Assembly (NCBI GenBank): GCA_905221605.1
Contig: CAJNDS010002206.1
Span: 1 to 64,000 of the forward strand
Direction of reading: 5' to 3'
Length of the DNA stretch: 64,000 nucleotides
From: Symbiodinium natans
Taxonomy: Eukaryota > Sar > Dinophyceae > Suessiales > Symbiodiniaceae
A program made the translations under genes and the position numbers. Of the stretch, positions 41,566-51,749 are shown piece by piece. The notes beneath the pieces are model-generated. The model searched no databases. It had not been told where the DNA came from and saw only the letters and a list, made by a program, of their open reading frames with translations. The number at the start of each line of letters is the position of its first letter. The stretch's first letter is position 1.

Positions 41566-44500
41566 GTCAACTCGGCACCTCGCTGTATGGCACTGGGATT
41601 TGAGGCTATGGCGTTTCGGGTCTCAAGGGGCGCCCGGAATTGGTTTTACTTGTAGGGCCAAGTTCCTGACAGAACATACTGTTGCTCTTTTCAGTCTCCA
41701 CAGAAAGGGGCGGCCAAAATGGGCAGAAGACGGACATATCCGGAAATCATGGAATACGAAGCGAATCAGGAAGAAGACGGACGAATCCGGACATGTTTCA
41801 AGATCAACGGAAACACCTGGAAGTAAAGCAATACGAAACGAATCGAGAAGAAGACAGACATGTCCGAAGATGAAAGACGAACTCCATAAAGTAAACTGCC
41901 GAATCACAAACACTTGGAGCCTTGCAATAGGCGTTTTTCAGTCCAGAACTCAAACAACTGACGATTCGAGAAAGTGTCAGGCAAAGGTTGGAGCGAACCA
42001 TGAAAATATGTTACGCTATGCAAGTTCGGGGTTTTGAATAGACGAGTTGTGACAGGCTTCACATGGCATACACGTGGGCTTGGTTGTGTTCCCTTGTTTT
42101 TCAGAAACTGCTCTGTTTGGGTCTTCGCGGTGGTGTTCTTGTGGTACTCAGTGTACTCGTTACAGCCCGAAGATCTCGGCACGCACTCTGTTGGATTACC
42201 TTGCTGCCCCTGCCCTACAGTACCCTAGATATTCCATCAGTCCGTTCTTTTTTAGTCGTGTGCAAAGTCACATTGCATGCTGGCTCCTCCCTGAACATCC
42301 CGCGCACGTCGCAGAACGTCGTGGGACCAACACGTGTGAGGAACACAAGCTTGTTTTTTCTACATAGCCCTGGCAGCTACTACCTGTAACGATGGGACGG
42401 GAAACATCCATGTCGTCAAGGGTCTCGTCTTCAGGACACGGACGTCCTGGAAGTGGGATTCGGATGCGGCTACAGCGCCAGCCGGATTCAGGTCTGGAGC
42501 ATCCGACGGGTTGTCATAATTGCAATGACCTTGAACCGCACCGTGTACCAGCATGCTCCGGCTTTGCACAGCCGGTGCAACTGAGAGTGATGACCTTGAA
42601 TCCTAGAAAGGCCTGTGGTCATTGCACAGTAGTATTGGCGATGAAGATGCCGTCCGACAGTGTTCCGTCCGACAGTGTTTGGGGGGGGGGGGGGGGGGGG
42701 GGGGGGGACTGCACACAAAAGTGCTGGGTTTCGGCCGTTAGTTTAGGAGGGGACTCCAGAGAGGAGGTAGTAGCAGTGGAGTGTGAGACACATGGCTATA
42801 GGGATCGCTTCTCCAAGTCCGCAGGAGTACAAGCCCCGCTCCCACACAATCATCGAGTGCACCTGAGCTGTGATATTTCTTTTTTTTTAGGGTTTAGGGT
42901 TTAGGGTTTAGGGTTTAGGGTTTAGGGTTTAGGGTTTAGGGTTTAGGGTTTAGGGCTGAGCTGTGAGCTGTGAGCTTTTTTTTTTGTCGGGTGATTTGGG
43001 GATTGGAATGGATTGGGGGGGGATGGGGGGAGGGGGGGGGTGCTGAAATGCGGTCATGGCTGGGTGCAGAGGGGGCAGTAGGGATAAGTAGCCAGCGTCT
43101 GGCCACGTGAGAAAGCAGGCTTCTGCTGGATGCTTTTACCTTTGCCTACTTTCGGTTTGGCATGCTGCATCTCAACATTGCTCGCTGCTTTGACAGTTCT
43201 CGTGTGTACAGTAGTTGCCAGAGGCTTTGTGTGGCAAGGCAGGAGGGCGTTTCGAGCTCCATCTGCACGGGTATAGTAGAGTCAATTCTCGAAATGTCGT
43301 CTTCTATGAACTTTCCGGATTTCCCGAGGCATCTCCGGCATGTTCTTGCCCGTAGACTTTATTCTTGTTGTAGGGCGGTTGTGGGAGCTTCATGTCCATG
43401 CTTGCTGGCGTCACGATGCCAAACCCTAGGTTTTAGAAGCCCTAAGCCCTAAACCCTAAACCCTAACCCCTAAGAACCCTAAGAACCCTAAGAACCCTAA
43501 ACCCTAAACCCAATGTCAGAGAAGCAGCTCTTGCCCCCCGTGAGGCTCAGAGGTCGTCCTGGAGCGACTCAAGCATTGGGCCGCCGACAAGCCGAATGCA
43601 CCTGGGCCTGTGGGAGAGGTGTTTAGGGTTTAGGGTTTAGGGTTTAGGGTTTACAAGGGGTGCAGGGTTTACAGGTTTTACAGGGTTTACAGGGTTTATA
43701 GGGTTTCGAAGAACTGATCGCAAGGCACCGGCGCAGCTCCGAGAGAGTAAGATCATGCTTTCCCAAGCCCCGTTGGACACCATGCACAGAGCTGTTCACA
43801 AACCCTAAACCCTAAACCCTAAAACTGTTAACTAATATTTCCAGTGGCGGCCACAGCTCTCTGCCGCAGCCACCACGTCAAAGGAGACAGAGGGAGAGAA
43901 GGAGGAGGAAAATCTCAAAGACATGGGGAATAGGATGAAGGGTCCCTTCCAGGAGGGTCCCTTCCAGGGGTCCGTCCTTATACCCCTCAAGTCTAGTGTA
44001 TATACGATTGCTGAGAGGGGGAAGAACCAGAATGGAGAAAAGATGGAGCCCCTCTGGGTTTGTTTCCGTCGTCTAGACGACTCGTGTTTTCCTTGGTGGA
44101 CCAGTCATACCCCTTTGCCCTTTTTTTCTTGGGGTCCTGTAGGTTCCCTTGCAAAGTAATTGAGCAACCCCCAAAAAGGGTACCCTCCGTTTTGTATTAT
44201 TAATTATCGTACCCAAACCCAAAATGCTCATTGTACATATTCTGGGTACTGGGCTACCAATCAAGGGGGATATTTAATACCTATATGAGGTCATATTCCT
44301 CGAAGTAGCCCCCTATTGTCCCTTATAAGGGTCCCTTTCCTTTAGTCCCTTGAGCCAAGTCTTTCAAAACGGGGACCCCGAGGTCCACATCGTGGAGGGC
44401 ACCTGGCAGAAGCGACTTCCTGAACTGGGCCAGCGCGGGGCCTGGAACTTTGGGGGCTTTGTTGGGGTTGACAAGGCTGTAAGAACGAGTTTTTGTTTAG

Positions 44501-45082
44501 TGTTGTCGCAGGGGTGCTTCTATCGTTGGGGGGGGGTTTAAATTTGAGTGTGTCGGCTTGCAGGGGAGCTTCAACGCTACAGGTACTTGGTTGCCCCTAC
44601 TGCGGCTGCACTGCTGCAGCGTGCATCGTTGCCCTGGGGTGCGGCAGCAGTCAGGTTCGATCGTATCTTCTTCGACGACTACGGTCAGCCGGGCATTTCG
44701 GACAAGGATGCAGTGGATGTCCTTGCCTGGGGCTCTACGGGTGGAGGTCCAGCCTCCCTCTTCCGCGTGTCTCCCTTGTTTCTTTTTTTTGCTGTTATGT
44801 CTTCCCTTTGTTCACTCTTGTATTTCTTTCTGTTTGTCTCTCTCTCTCTCTCTGTCTCTCTCTGTGCCTATATTACGCGTATGTGTACATATTCGCTTGT
44901 TGTTTGGAAAGATCAACACGTGACATGGACTGTTGAAATTCTCCCGTCTACGTGCGCAATGGACTAGTGACTAATGAAGTGCCAGCTCCATTAGTCCGCA
45001 TAACGCTTTTGCCCTCTGCAGTGTTCGAGCTTGCAGGCTTCGGCGGTGGGGACCCATGCCCTCTGAAAGCAAGAGATGGAGA

Positions 45083-45117
<35 letters not shown>

Positions 45118-46945
45118 CACTGCCGTCGTGGCCGGGGGTCCTTCGGGGCTCTCTTCGCTGGGCAGAAGAAGACGAAGAAGACGAAGAAGAAGAAGAAGAA
45201 GAAGAAGAAGAAGAAGAGAGCTCACGTTTTCACACACAGACTGACTCGGCAACGCATGCCCCTGGGGTGGTCTCCTTCGCGGGGATCATGTGCAGCGCAA
45301 GCAAGCAAGCCAGCCAGCCAGCCAGCCAGCAAGCAAGCAAGCAAGAGAGAGAGAGAGCACGCGAGCGTTGGGAACTTGAAGCGCGTCTCTGAAAAAAATG
45401 GTGTGATGAGGAGATGTTTCAGAACTGCCCAAATGAGCAGTACAAGGACATCTACGAGGACTCGCAGAGTCATTTTCATGCGTCTGCCAGATGCAATTTA
45501 TGATTCCCATGGAGTACTGATGCGAATTCCTGTTGGTTCGGGCGGAAGACCAGGTTTCTGAACCTCGCCTTCCAGTTCCATTCGCGCTGCTTGGCCAAGT
45601 AACCGGGATCGATTTGGTCGTCGGTTTGGATGGGGGCAGCGTCTGTCTGGGAAAGTGACGTATGAGAACGTACCAATAATGTCGGGTTCGTGGCTCTTTT
45701 GGGGGGCCCCCAAATCCTTGAAACGGGCGGCGCCGCTTGCCCGAAATTGACTTCTCTGCATGCTGAGTGCCCGGTTAGTAAGAGGTTCGAATCCGTTTGT
45801 GCAGCAATCCCTTATTCAGTCTTCAGGTCAGGCACTCGACAAGCAAGCATCATCCCATATTCTTCTGTGCGCCAGGAAACGGCACAAGAGTCTCTGGCTA
45901 TTTGGTCTCTTGGTCAAGTAATTCTTGCAGCTTGCTTCTTCTTGGAAAGTAGGTGTCGTTCTTGGCCATGTAGCAGTGTCGAGCTCAAGCTGGGGGCGTC
46001 GTCATTGGGACACACCTTGCATGGGACTGGTTAATGCAGCTGGGGCATGTGCGGCTGGTCTGCGCATACTTGTCAAAACCGCGCTGTCCGGTTCCAAAAG
46101 CCTTGAGATGGAGAAATGAGGCAGAGGTAACCTTGCTGTAGTGAGATGTTTTCGCGCAGACATGTTTCACTCTTTCGGCTGATGCTGGCGGGTGGTGAGG
46201 TGAGTGTTTTTTATGCAGTAGGACGGGGGGCTTTAGCATTCGCCTGGCCACTCCCCAAAGCTGTTCCAATACTGAGAACCATTCTAAGCCGACAGCACCA
46301 CTTCCCTGGGCACCAGCTGAACCCCACAAAACTTGGGGTTATCCACCCTATGCTACCATAACCACTAGAATCCTAAGTAGGCATTTGAACAACCCTCTTT
46401 AGGGTATTCGGTTGAGTTAACTTGAAGTACCGCGGATACCAGATCCCACGCACCCCTTGGCCCAGGTGAGTCCCATCGATATCCAGAGAAATGATGTCGA
46501 CGTCAAGTATGAGAAGCGCCCTTAGCTGCACTTGGAAGAGTGTGCCGCTGCCGCTTCCCTTTCCAACTTGTTCATGGTTTCTGAGACCTGGCAACTGACG
46601 TTTTCCGACCTCGCAGTTGAAACGTGCAAGAGTGCCTGGCTATGTGTTGGGCGTTGAAGCAGCCAGTGGCGACCAAGGTATGCAGTGGCGCCTCCTGAGC
46701 ACTGCGACTACTTCTTCAGTGCCCAGCCACAGATATAGTTTGTAAGGTACGGCCGCACTAATTGCAGGCTATCCTTGGCTAGGTCAAGGCCCTCCGGTTG
46801 TCGGAAAGCAGCATTTGGAGTTCGCAGTGGCGTTTGGGCACTCATATCTTATGGCTAATATGTGGCCTCCAAGACACCTTCAGCCCAAGCTTTGAGGTGA
46901 CAAGGCCGTGGTTCCCGTGTTGACGAAGAAGCTTGGCAAATTCAG
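41449..46945 (+). CDS. guanidinoacetate-methyltransferase/RMT2-like SAM methyltransferase, multi-exon
   Basis: Short exons assemble into the GAMT/RMT2 fold in order: V-M-M-E-W-E-K-P-Y-M substrate-side motif, SAM motif I V-L-E-V-G-F-G-C-G-Y-S-A, H-T-I-I-E-C, G-T-W-Q, F-D-R-I-F-F-D-D-Y-G, H-F-H-A-F-L-N-L, A-P-P-E-H-C-D-Y-F and V-V-P-V-L-T-K-K. Exons 1-5 and 6-7 join in exact phase. Three introns begin GC and the others GT; all end AG. Introns contain telomere-like arrays and repeats. The family transfers methyl from S-adenosylmethionine to a guanidino nitrogen (guanidinoacetate, or arginine in RMT2); which substrate applies here cannot be told. Residues matched from memory of the family. The N-terminus and the joins after exon 7 are unresolved, so intactness is not proven. 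Probably cytosolic. Confidence 0.75.
41690..42010. repeat. diverged internal duplication in intron 1
   Basis: ATACGAAGCGAATCAGGAAG recurs as ATACGAAACGAATCGAGAAG about 90 bp later, each followed by an ACATGTCCG-like segment. The open minus-strand frame here is probably incidental. Confidence 0.5.
42435..42491 (+). CDS. methyltransferase exon 2 (SAM motif I)
   Basis: Between TCTTCAG and GTCTGG: DTDVLEVGFGCGYSASRIQ. The G-F-G-C-G loop is the SAM-binding motif I of this family. Confidence 0.8.
42678..42707. repeat. G tract
   Basis: About 28 consecutive G bases inside the inferred intron 42,492-42,824. Confidence 0.9.
42825..42858 (+). CDS. methyltransferase exon 3 (H-T-I-I-E)
   Basis: After GTCCGCAG, 34 bases encode EYKPRSHTIIE plus T, before a GC donor (GCACCT). 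T+GC of exon 4 makes Cys, giving H-T-I-I-E-C-S-E-V-V-L. Confidence 0.75.
42886..42955. repeat. telomere-like array (TTTAGGG) inside methyltransferase intron
   Basis: Ten TTTAGGG units in the GC-AG intron 42,859-43,544. CTGAGCTGTGA lies on both sides (42,863-42,873 and 42,956-42,966), each copy followed by a T tract. Confidence 0.9.
43440..43512. repeat. telomere-like array (CCCTAAA, with CCCTAAGAA variants)
   Basis: About nine units, opposite in sense to the array at 42,886, in the same intron. Confidence 0.9.
43545..43597 (+). CDS. methyltransferase exon 4
   Basis: GC plus SEVVLERLKHWAADKPN, between CCGTGAG and a second GC donor (GCACCT, the same hexamer as after exon 3). Confidence 0.75.
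43620..43710. repeat. telomere-like array (TTTAGGG to GGGTTTACA)
   Basis: Five TTTAGGG units, then GGGTTTACAGG variants, in the inferred intron 43,598-44,382. Confidence 0.85.
44383..44432 (+). CDS. methyltransferase exon 5 (G-T-W-Q)
   Basis: Between CCCCGAG and a GC donor (GCGCGG): VHIVEGTWQKRLPELG plus CA. CA+G makes Gln before F-D-R-I-F-F-D-D-Y. Confidence 0.75.
44655..44735 (+). CDS. methyltransferase exon 6 (F-F-D-D-Y)
   Basis: After CAGTCAG: G plus FDRIFFDDYGQPGISDKDAV then DVLAW. The motif is diagnostic for the family. The 3' limit is uncertain. Confidence 0.7.
45070..45360. repeat. GA, GAA and AAGC/CAGC microsatellites
   Basis: (GA)n at 45,086-45,115, (GAA)n at 45,175-45,215 and CAAG/CAGC units at 45,296-45,345; all inside an inferred intron. 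Confidence 0.9.
45395..45481 (+). CDS. methyltransferase exon 7
   Basis: Frame reads KWCDEEMFQNCPNEQYKDIY then EDSQSHFH plus GC, before GTCTGC. GC+G makes Ala, giving H-F-H-A-F-L-N-L across a 72-base intron. The 5' limit is uncertain. Confidence 0.65.
45554..45598 (+). CDS. methyltransferase exon 8
   Basis: Between AGACCAG and GTAACC: G plus FLNLAFQFHSRCLA plus AA. Confidence 0.65.
46631..46735 (+). CDS. methyltransferase C-terminal exon region, frame partly unresolved
   Basis: Starts after GTGCAAG with VPGYVLGVEAASG. A second frame within the block reads VAPPEHCDYFFSAQPQI, matching the P-P-x-x-C-x-Y-F segment of the family. The two frames do not connect without a very small intron or a frameshift. 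Confidence 0.5.
46897..46945 (+). CDS. methyltransferase last recognisable exon
   Basis: After CTTTGAG reads DKAVVPVLTKKLGKF, the V-P-x-x-T-K end of the fold. The frame stays open to 47,147, so the true stop is uncertain. Confidence 0.5.
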
Positions 46946-47406
46946 ATTGCACTTTCTGCTCAACGGGTGCCATTCATGTCTTCACCAGGGGAACGTATCT
47001 TCCAGTGTACCTGGCATACAATGCCTCGCAGTCACTTGGGAGAGGTCCAAGAAGCCTCACGGATCTTTTGGCATTTGGAACATGACGGATGCCTGCGTCG
47101 TCGGGTTTATAATGTGGAGGGAGGCCCGTCAGCAAACCCAGTCCTGAACAGCATGCAGAATCTGGAGCCATTCTACAGCAAGTGCCTGAATCATTCGAAC
47201 AGGGTTTTTGCGGGTTATTCAAGAAAAGTTATACAAGGACCATATCAGGGATTATTTTGAGTAAGTATGCCGACCCCTATACTGTACGGCCTCCTCTTAT
47301 GCACCCAGTCGAGGATGGCGGCACCCAGCGACGGCGGCTCGACGCGCAGCCCAAGCCCTGCAGGACGTCACAGCAAAAAGGGCCAACTCCCCATGTCTTC
47401 ACAGTT

Positions 47407-47503
47407 CGGGATGTTCGCCCTTGTGTCTTAGCATTCCTTAATAGGGATTATGGTACCCATTCTGATAATCCCTATTAAGGACTGTTTGTATAAGGTGACC
47501 TTC
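47407..47503. mobile_element. inverted-repeat element, family C
   Basis: GGGATGTTCGCCCTTGTGTC then TTAATAGGGATTATGGTACC opposite GATAATCCCTATTAAGGACT and GTATAAGGTGACC. Confidence 0.7.
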
Positions 47504-47614
47504 ATATGTCTTCCAAGAAGAGGTGCTCCTTTGATGAATACCCCTCAGACGCACAATTCTTGGGATACTGGGGAAGGCTTACAGCATGTTGTTTTTCGCT
47601 AGGATCTTCCAGCC

Positions 47615-47760
47615 GAACCCTAAACCCTAAACCCTAAACCCTAGACCCTAGACCCGAAACCCTAAACCCTAAGCCCTAAGCCCTAAACCCTAAACCCTAA
47701 ACCCTAAACCCTAAACCCTAAACCCTAAACCCTAGACCCTAAACCCTAAACCCTAAACCA
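47615..47760. repeat. telomere-like array (CCCTAAA)
   Basis: About 20 units with CCCTAGA and CCCTAAG variants, the longest CCCTAAA block in the window. Confidence 0.95.
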
Positions 47761-47866
47761 TGATCTGAGCTGCGACAGGAGCTTTTGACATGGAGCCATG
47801 CGAGCACTGAAAGGTGTCAAGTGGCTTGCCTGACAAGTGGTGGCTGCTTAAAGGGCCCATTGAAGG

Positions 47867-47937
47867 TTTAGGGTTTAGGGTTTAGGGTTTAGGGTTTAGG
47901 GTTTAGGGTTTAGGGTTTAGGGTTTAGGGTTTAGGGG
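47867..47937. repeat. telomere-like array (TTTAGGG) interrupting a duplicated sequence
   Basis: Ten perfect units inserted between GGGCCCATTGAAGG and CTGTTTACTTGAGATACAG. The related stretch at 47,970-48,018 has the same two halves side by side. Confidence 0.95.
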
Positions 47938-48284
47938 CTGTTTACTTGAGATACAGATTCCTGACTGTGGGCTGCTTATTAAAGGGTCCATTAAAGGCTG
48001 TTTATTTGAGATATAGAAGGTGGGCACGTGTGGGCTCGCCTCTTGAGTTCACAATCGCAACCCAAAGTCTGAAACCGTTTCCATTGCAAGACATGCAAGA
48101 GCCAGCACAGTGAGTCTTACTCGAAAGCCTAGTGAAACCCAAAACTCTACAGGCCCCCGCGCGCGCGCGCTAGTTGTGAGAGTCGGAAGCTTACTAGGAG
48201 CCGCCCAGCCGTAGCGACTGCAGGTCAGGTTCTCCCGGTCCGAAGAGGCGCTTCTGATGTTGGACGTCCGACCTCCCTATAAAC

Positions 48285-48646
48285 ATGTACAAATGGCCAA
48301 AGGTACCCCCAGAAAACAGCAACCTCCAAATGAACTTCGGCATGAATGCGCCCCGGGATACCGCTCTCTTCCGAGCCGGAAATCTAGCCAGGGCTACCTA
48401 TATATCCGGATACCCAGATCCTGCTGCCCCAATCCAGGCCCCCAAGCAACATGTAGCAGCATCCGAATCCGTTGCACTAAAGACCTTCCCGTTTCCAAGA
48501 GCAGCTGACAGACAGCTGCTTTTGTGGCAGCGCGCAGACCCTTTGACGTGTGCGCCAATTGTTCAAAGAGGGCCTTTGGCTGGAGTGGCGGATGTGACAC
48601 TGTGCCTGAAACAAGAGATTTTGCAGGATGCTATCAGAATTCAAGT
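48285..48646 (+). CDS. coding-like segment, unknown protein
   Basis: A 121-codon frame from ATG (MYKWPKVPPENSNLQMNFGM) through GYPDPAAPIQAPKQHVAASE and TLCLKQEILQDAIRIQ, ending before GTGAGTAAG, an overlapping pair of good donors. Residue composition is balanced and protein-like. No domain recognised and no partner exon found. Confidence 0.35.
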
Positions 48647-48659
48647 GAGTAAGTAACTC

Positions 48660-51090
48660 GCGGGCATCCTTGACTCGAGCTTGCTGAAGCAACAAGTGAG
48701 TGGAATGATCTCGATACCACCCGAAGTGTTGAACCACACGTCTGTCAGGCGTGCGATAAATCATTCAGGTGGTCCCCTGTTATAGCAAGAAGCTCCATGC
48801 ATGGTGTTGGCAGTAACGGCAGCTGCTATATCCCTTGTAAGTATGCCTCTTGCGATTCTTACTAGAATCAGGAGAGTCCTAGACTCCTGTAAACGATCGC
48901 TACGCAACAGTTGAGAGGGCTCGTGGCCTTCCTTTAATCATGCACGAGGTGCATCTTTAGCATGCTTAGTTGGCAAGTCTTGGCAATGTTCCCTGAAAAC
49001 ATTAAGAATTATAGAAACAAAAACATCCGTCTGTAAGTCGTTCACCTGCCGCTCTGGCTATTTCAAGCCCATGCCGCAACAGGGAACTTGTTCCACACTC
49101 TAGGGACCCATTCCCAACCAAGGAAGTTGTGCTGGTAAGCTCGCACAGCTGAGGGTCAAGTTTGAATCACAAGCTATAATGTTGAAGGCATGTTCTCATC
49201 TGCTTGTGGACGGCTGGGTCATGCTAAGCATGGTAGCATGGAGTCTTTTTGAATCTCAACTCCCCAAATTTGATTCTAGGTCCAAATGGGATAGTAGGGT
49301 CCAGTGGTCTCCACGAAAGACCAAGCAAAACGAACTCCTCGTAAGGTTGGCCCGCGGTTTTTTTCACTAGCTGTCACTGCTCCCTCAATGTCCACTAAAC
49401 TCCGACAGGGAAAGGGGCCAGAAGAACGATTTAAGCCTCGCGTTCCGCGAACACCTGTTTCGAAACTGCGTGGGCGACGTACCAACGCGGACTGTGCTAT
49501 CAGCTGGTCTGCTTCTGCCAACTTCATGTACAAAACTTACGAGTACTGTTCGAAGATATAAACAGGCAGTACCAAAAAACATATATATATATACATATAT
49601 ATATATATTTATTTCTTTATATAATATGTATATATATATACACACGAGATACATGTAGGAACGTCCTTCGCTTCCTGAGCCGAGTTCTAGCATACCGCTG
49701 AATCAGACCGCTGGTAGGCCCAGGAGCTCCATACACTCTCCATTGTTGGCATGATGTAAAATGCATGGAACCAGCCAGTGACAGATACAATGACAGTGTC
49801 AGTGCCTGTGCCTGCGTCTGTGCGTGTGTCTCTGCGAGTGTTCCCACATGTGTGTCTCTGGGACAAAAGCCCAGGCGACATGGGTTTCCCTATTTTCCCT
49901 ATCCCCACCGCCTGCACAACAATGAAACCAGCGATACCGCTTTTTGTTCATAGGTCCAACCCCTGGCTGAGAGTACCGTCGTGACTTGTGGCAAAAAGTT
50001 TGCATCGCAGCCCTATGGCGTCGACATGTTGGATCCTCTAGTCGCTGGAGCTCCAGGTTTGGCAGATTCTGCATTCTGCATCTAACTGTTTGAAGTCTTG
50101 CCTCTCTTGTCGGTCGGGCCGGTCTGAAGGGCTGTCTGTGCAAGTCGCAGTTTCGGAGGCACGAAGACGTTTGTGAATGTATACTTTCTCTGATGCGAAC
50201 GGTAGGTACCAGGAATCAAAGAGGTGGAAGGTGCCGGGTTCTGGGGATTGCCTTGCAGATGTCCAATCAGCCCAGGTCCGACCACAGGAGAATCGCAACC
50301 TAGAAGCAAGCTCTAGATCTTGCGGCAGTCAGGCAGCGTCGTCCTAGGTTTTTCTTCGTGTATAGCAGAAGAGGCTGCTTTGCCTCCGTCCCCGAGAGAC
50401 CGTAAGTTGCAACAAGTAACTCAGACGATTATCACAGAAAATTACTCCCAGTCGAACACTCTAGTGATCCCGAGCAGGACTAGGAGCTCTCGCTGTGGAC
50501 TTGCATAATTCAGGGGGGTGCAGCTACTAAGCACCCGGTCCTTTCCCGAGGGGTTCGTTTCAGTGATTTTTAGGTTTCGATACCTGTCGGTTTGCCAGCC
50601 TACTCAGTGGCTAAAAAACAGCTGCAAAATTGCATGTTTCACGTGGTTCGGTGGTGTTTTCAGTGGTTCGATGGTGCGGCCGGCGTGCAGTGATTACTCC
50701 CTGGGCCTTTCCCGGTGCTGTTTGCGTTGGATTTTGGTTTCTATGCCTGACGTTTGGTTGTCCACTTCGGTACCCAAGAAAAAACAGCTGCAAACATGCA
50801 TGTTGCACGTGGTTTGATGGCGAATCTCAAGCCCTTCGCCGCCTTCTTGTGGTTGCATGGCGAATTTTCAAGCCTTCTTCACCGATTCTTCGCCTTCACC
50901 TATTCACCCTTCACCACACTTGAGCTTAGGAAATGAAGTGAACGAACAAGGAGCGGCGCCCTAATTAGATAACTCGCGTGTGCTTTGACCAACCCACAAA
51001 GCCCACGGCCCCTAACTCTCACATGTTTTGTGGGCCTCCGCCGCCTTCGCCCTCAACGTGGGCTGTGTTCAAGCCGCCCCGCTGCCTGCT
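48660..51090. other. unassigned stretch
   Basis: TA microsatellite at 49,570-49,650. Several 60-110-codon frames on both strands without recognisable domains. Two related segments near 50,610 and 50,780 (AAACAGCTGCAAA, then CATG and CACGTGGTT) show a local duplication. Confidence 0.45.
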
Positions 51091-51099
51091 GCACAAAAG

Positions 51100-51745
51100 C
51101 CTGAATTCAATTGCTGCACAAAAAGCTTAATTACCGAGGGGGGTCGGTAATTAAGCTTTTTCAAGTGGCCCCGCCGCACAAAAACCTTAATTGCTGCACC
51201 AAAAGCTTAATTACCGAGGGGGGTCGGTAATTAAGCTTTTTGCAGCCTGTTTTCGTGGCAACAGAGCGCGTTTGAGGTAGCAATTGCTACCTCAAACACA
51301 CTCTTTTGACACGAAAACTGGCTGCAAAAAGCTTAATTACCGACCCCCCTCGGTAATTAAGCTTTTTCTGCGGTGATTAAGGGCGGCGGGGCCACCTGAA
51401 AAAGCTTAATTACCGACCCCCCTCGGTAATTAAGCTTTTTCTACATGCTTAATTACCGACCCCCCTCGGTAATTAAGCTTTTTCTGCGGTACATAAGGTT
51501 TTGTGCGGCGGGGGCCGCCCGAAAAAGCTTAATTACCGACCCCCCTCGGCAATTAAGCTGTTGGTGCAGTAATTGAGGTTTTTGTGCGGCGGGGGCCGCC
51601 CGAAAATGCTTAACTACCGACCCCCGCTCGGTAATTAAGCTTTTTGTGGAGTAGTTAAGGTTTTTGTGCGGCGGGGGCCGCCTGAAAAAGCTTGATGACC
51701 GACCCCCCTCGGTAATTCAGCTTTTCCTGTGGTAATTAAGGTTTT
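51100..51745. repeat. array of 40-bp perfect palindromes nested in a larger inverted repeat
   Basis: Eight copies of AAAAGCTTAATTACCGA-CCCCCC-TCGGTAATTAAGCTTTT or close variants (about 51,118, 51,200, 51,325, 51,399, 51,447, 51,523, 51,603 and 51,685), spaced about 75-125 bp. The first two have the G-rich loop strand on top, the other six the C-rich one. The switch lies at GAGGTAGCAATTGCTACCTC, centred at 51,283/51,284, so the flanking arms also mirror each other. No coding capacity. Confidence 0.9.
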
Positions 51746-51749
51746 CGTG

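Noticed and set aside
44345-44365. CTTGAGCCAAG, resembling the complement of the end of the dinoflagellate spliced leader
   Set aside because: Only about ten bases match and the orientation opposes the gene; expected by chance in 64 kb.
44493-44936. Long plus-strand frames rich in Ser/Leu near 44,760-44,900
   Set aside because: Driven by a TCTC microsatellite and T-rich intron sequence after the methyltransferase exon.
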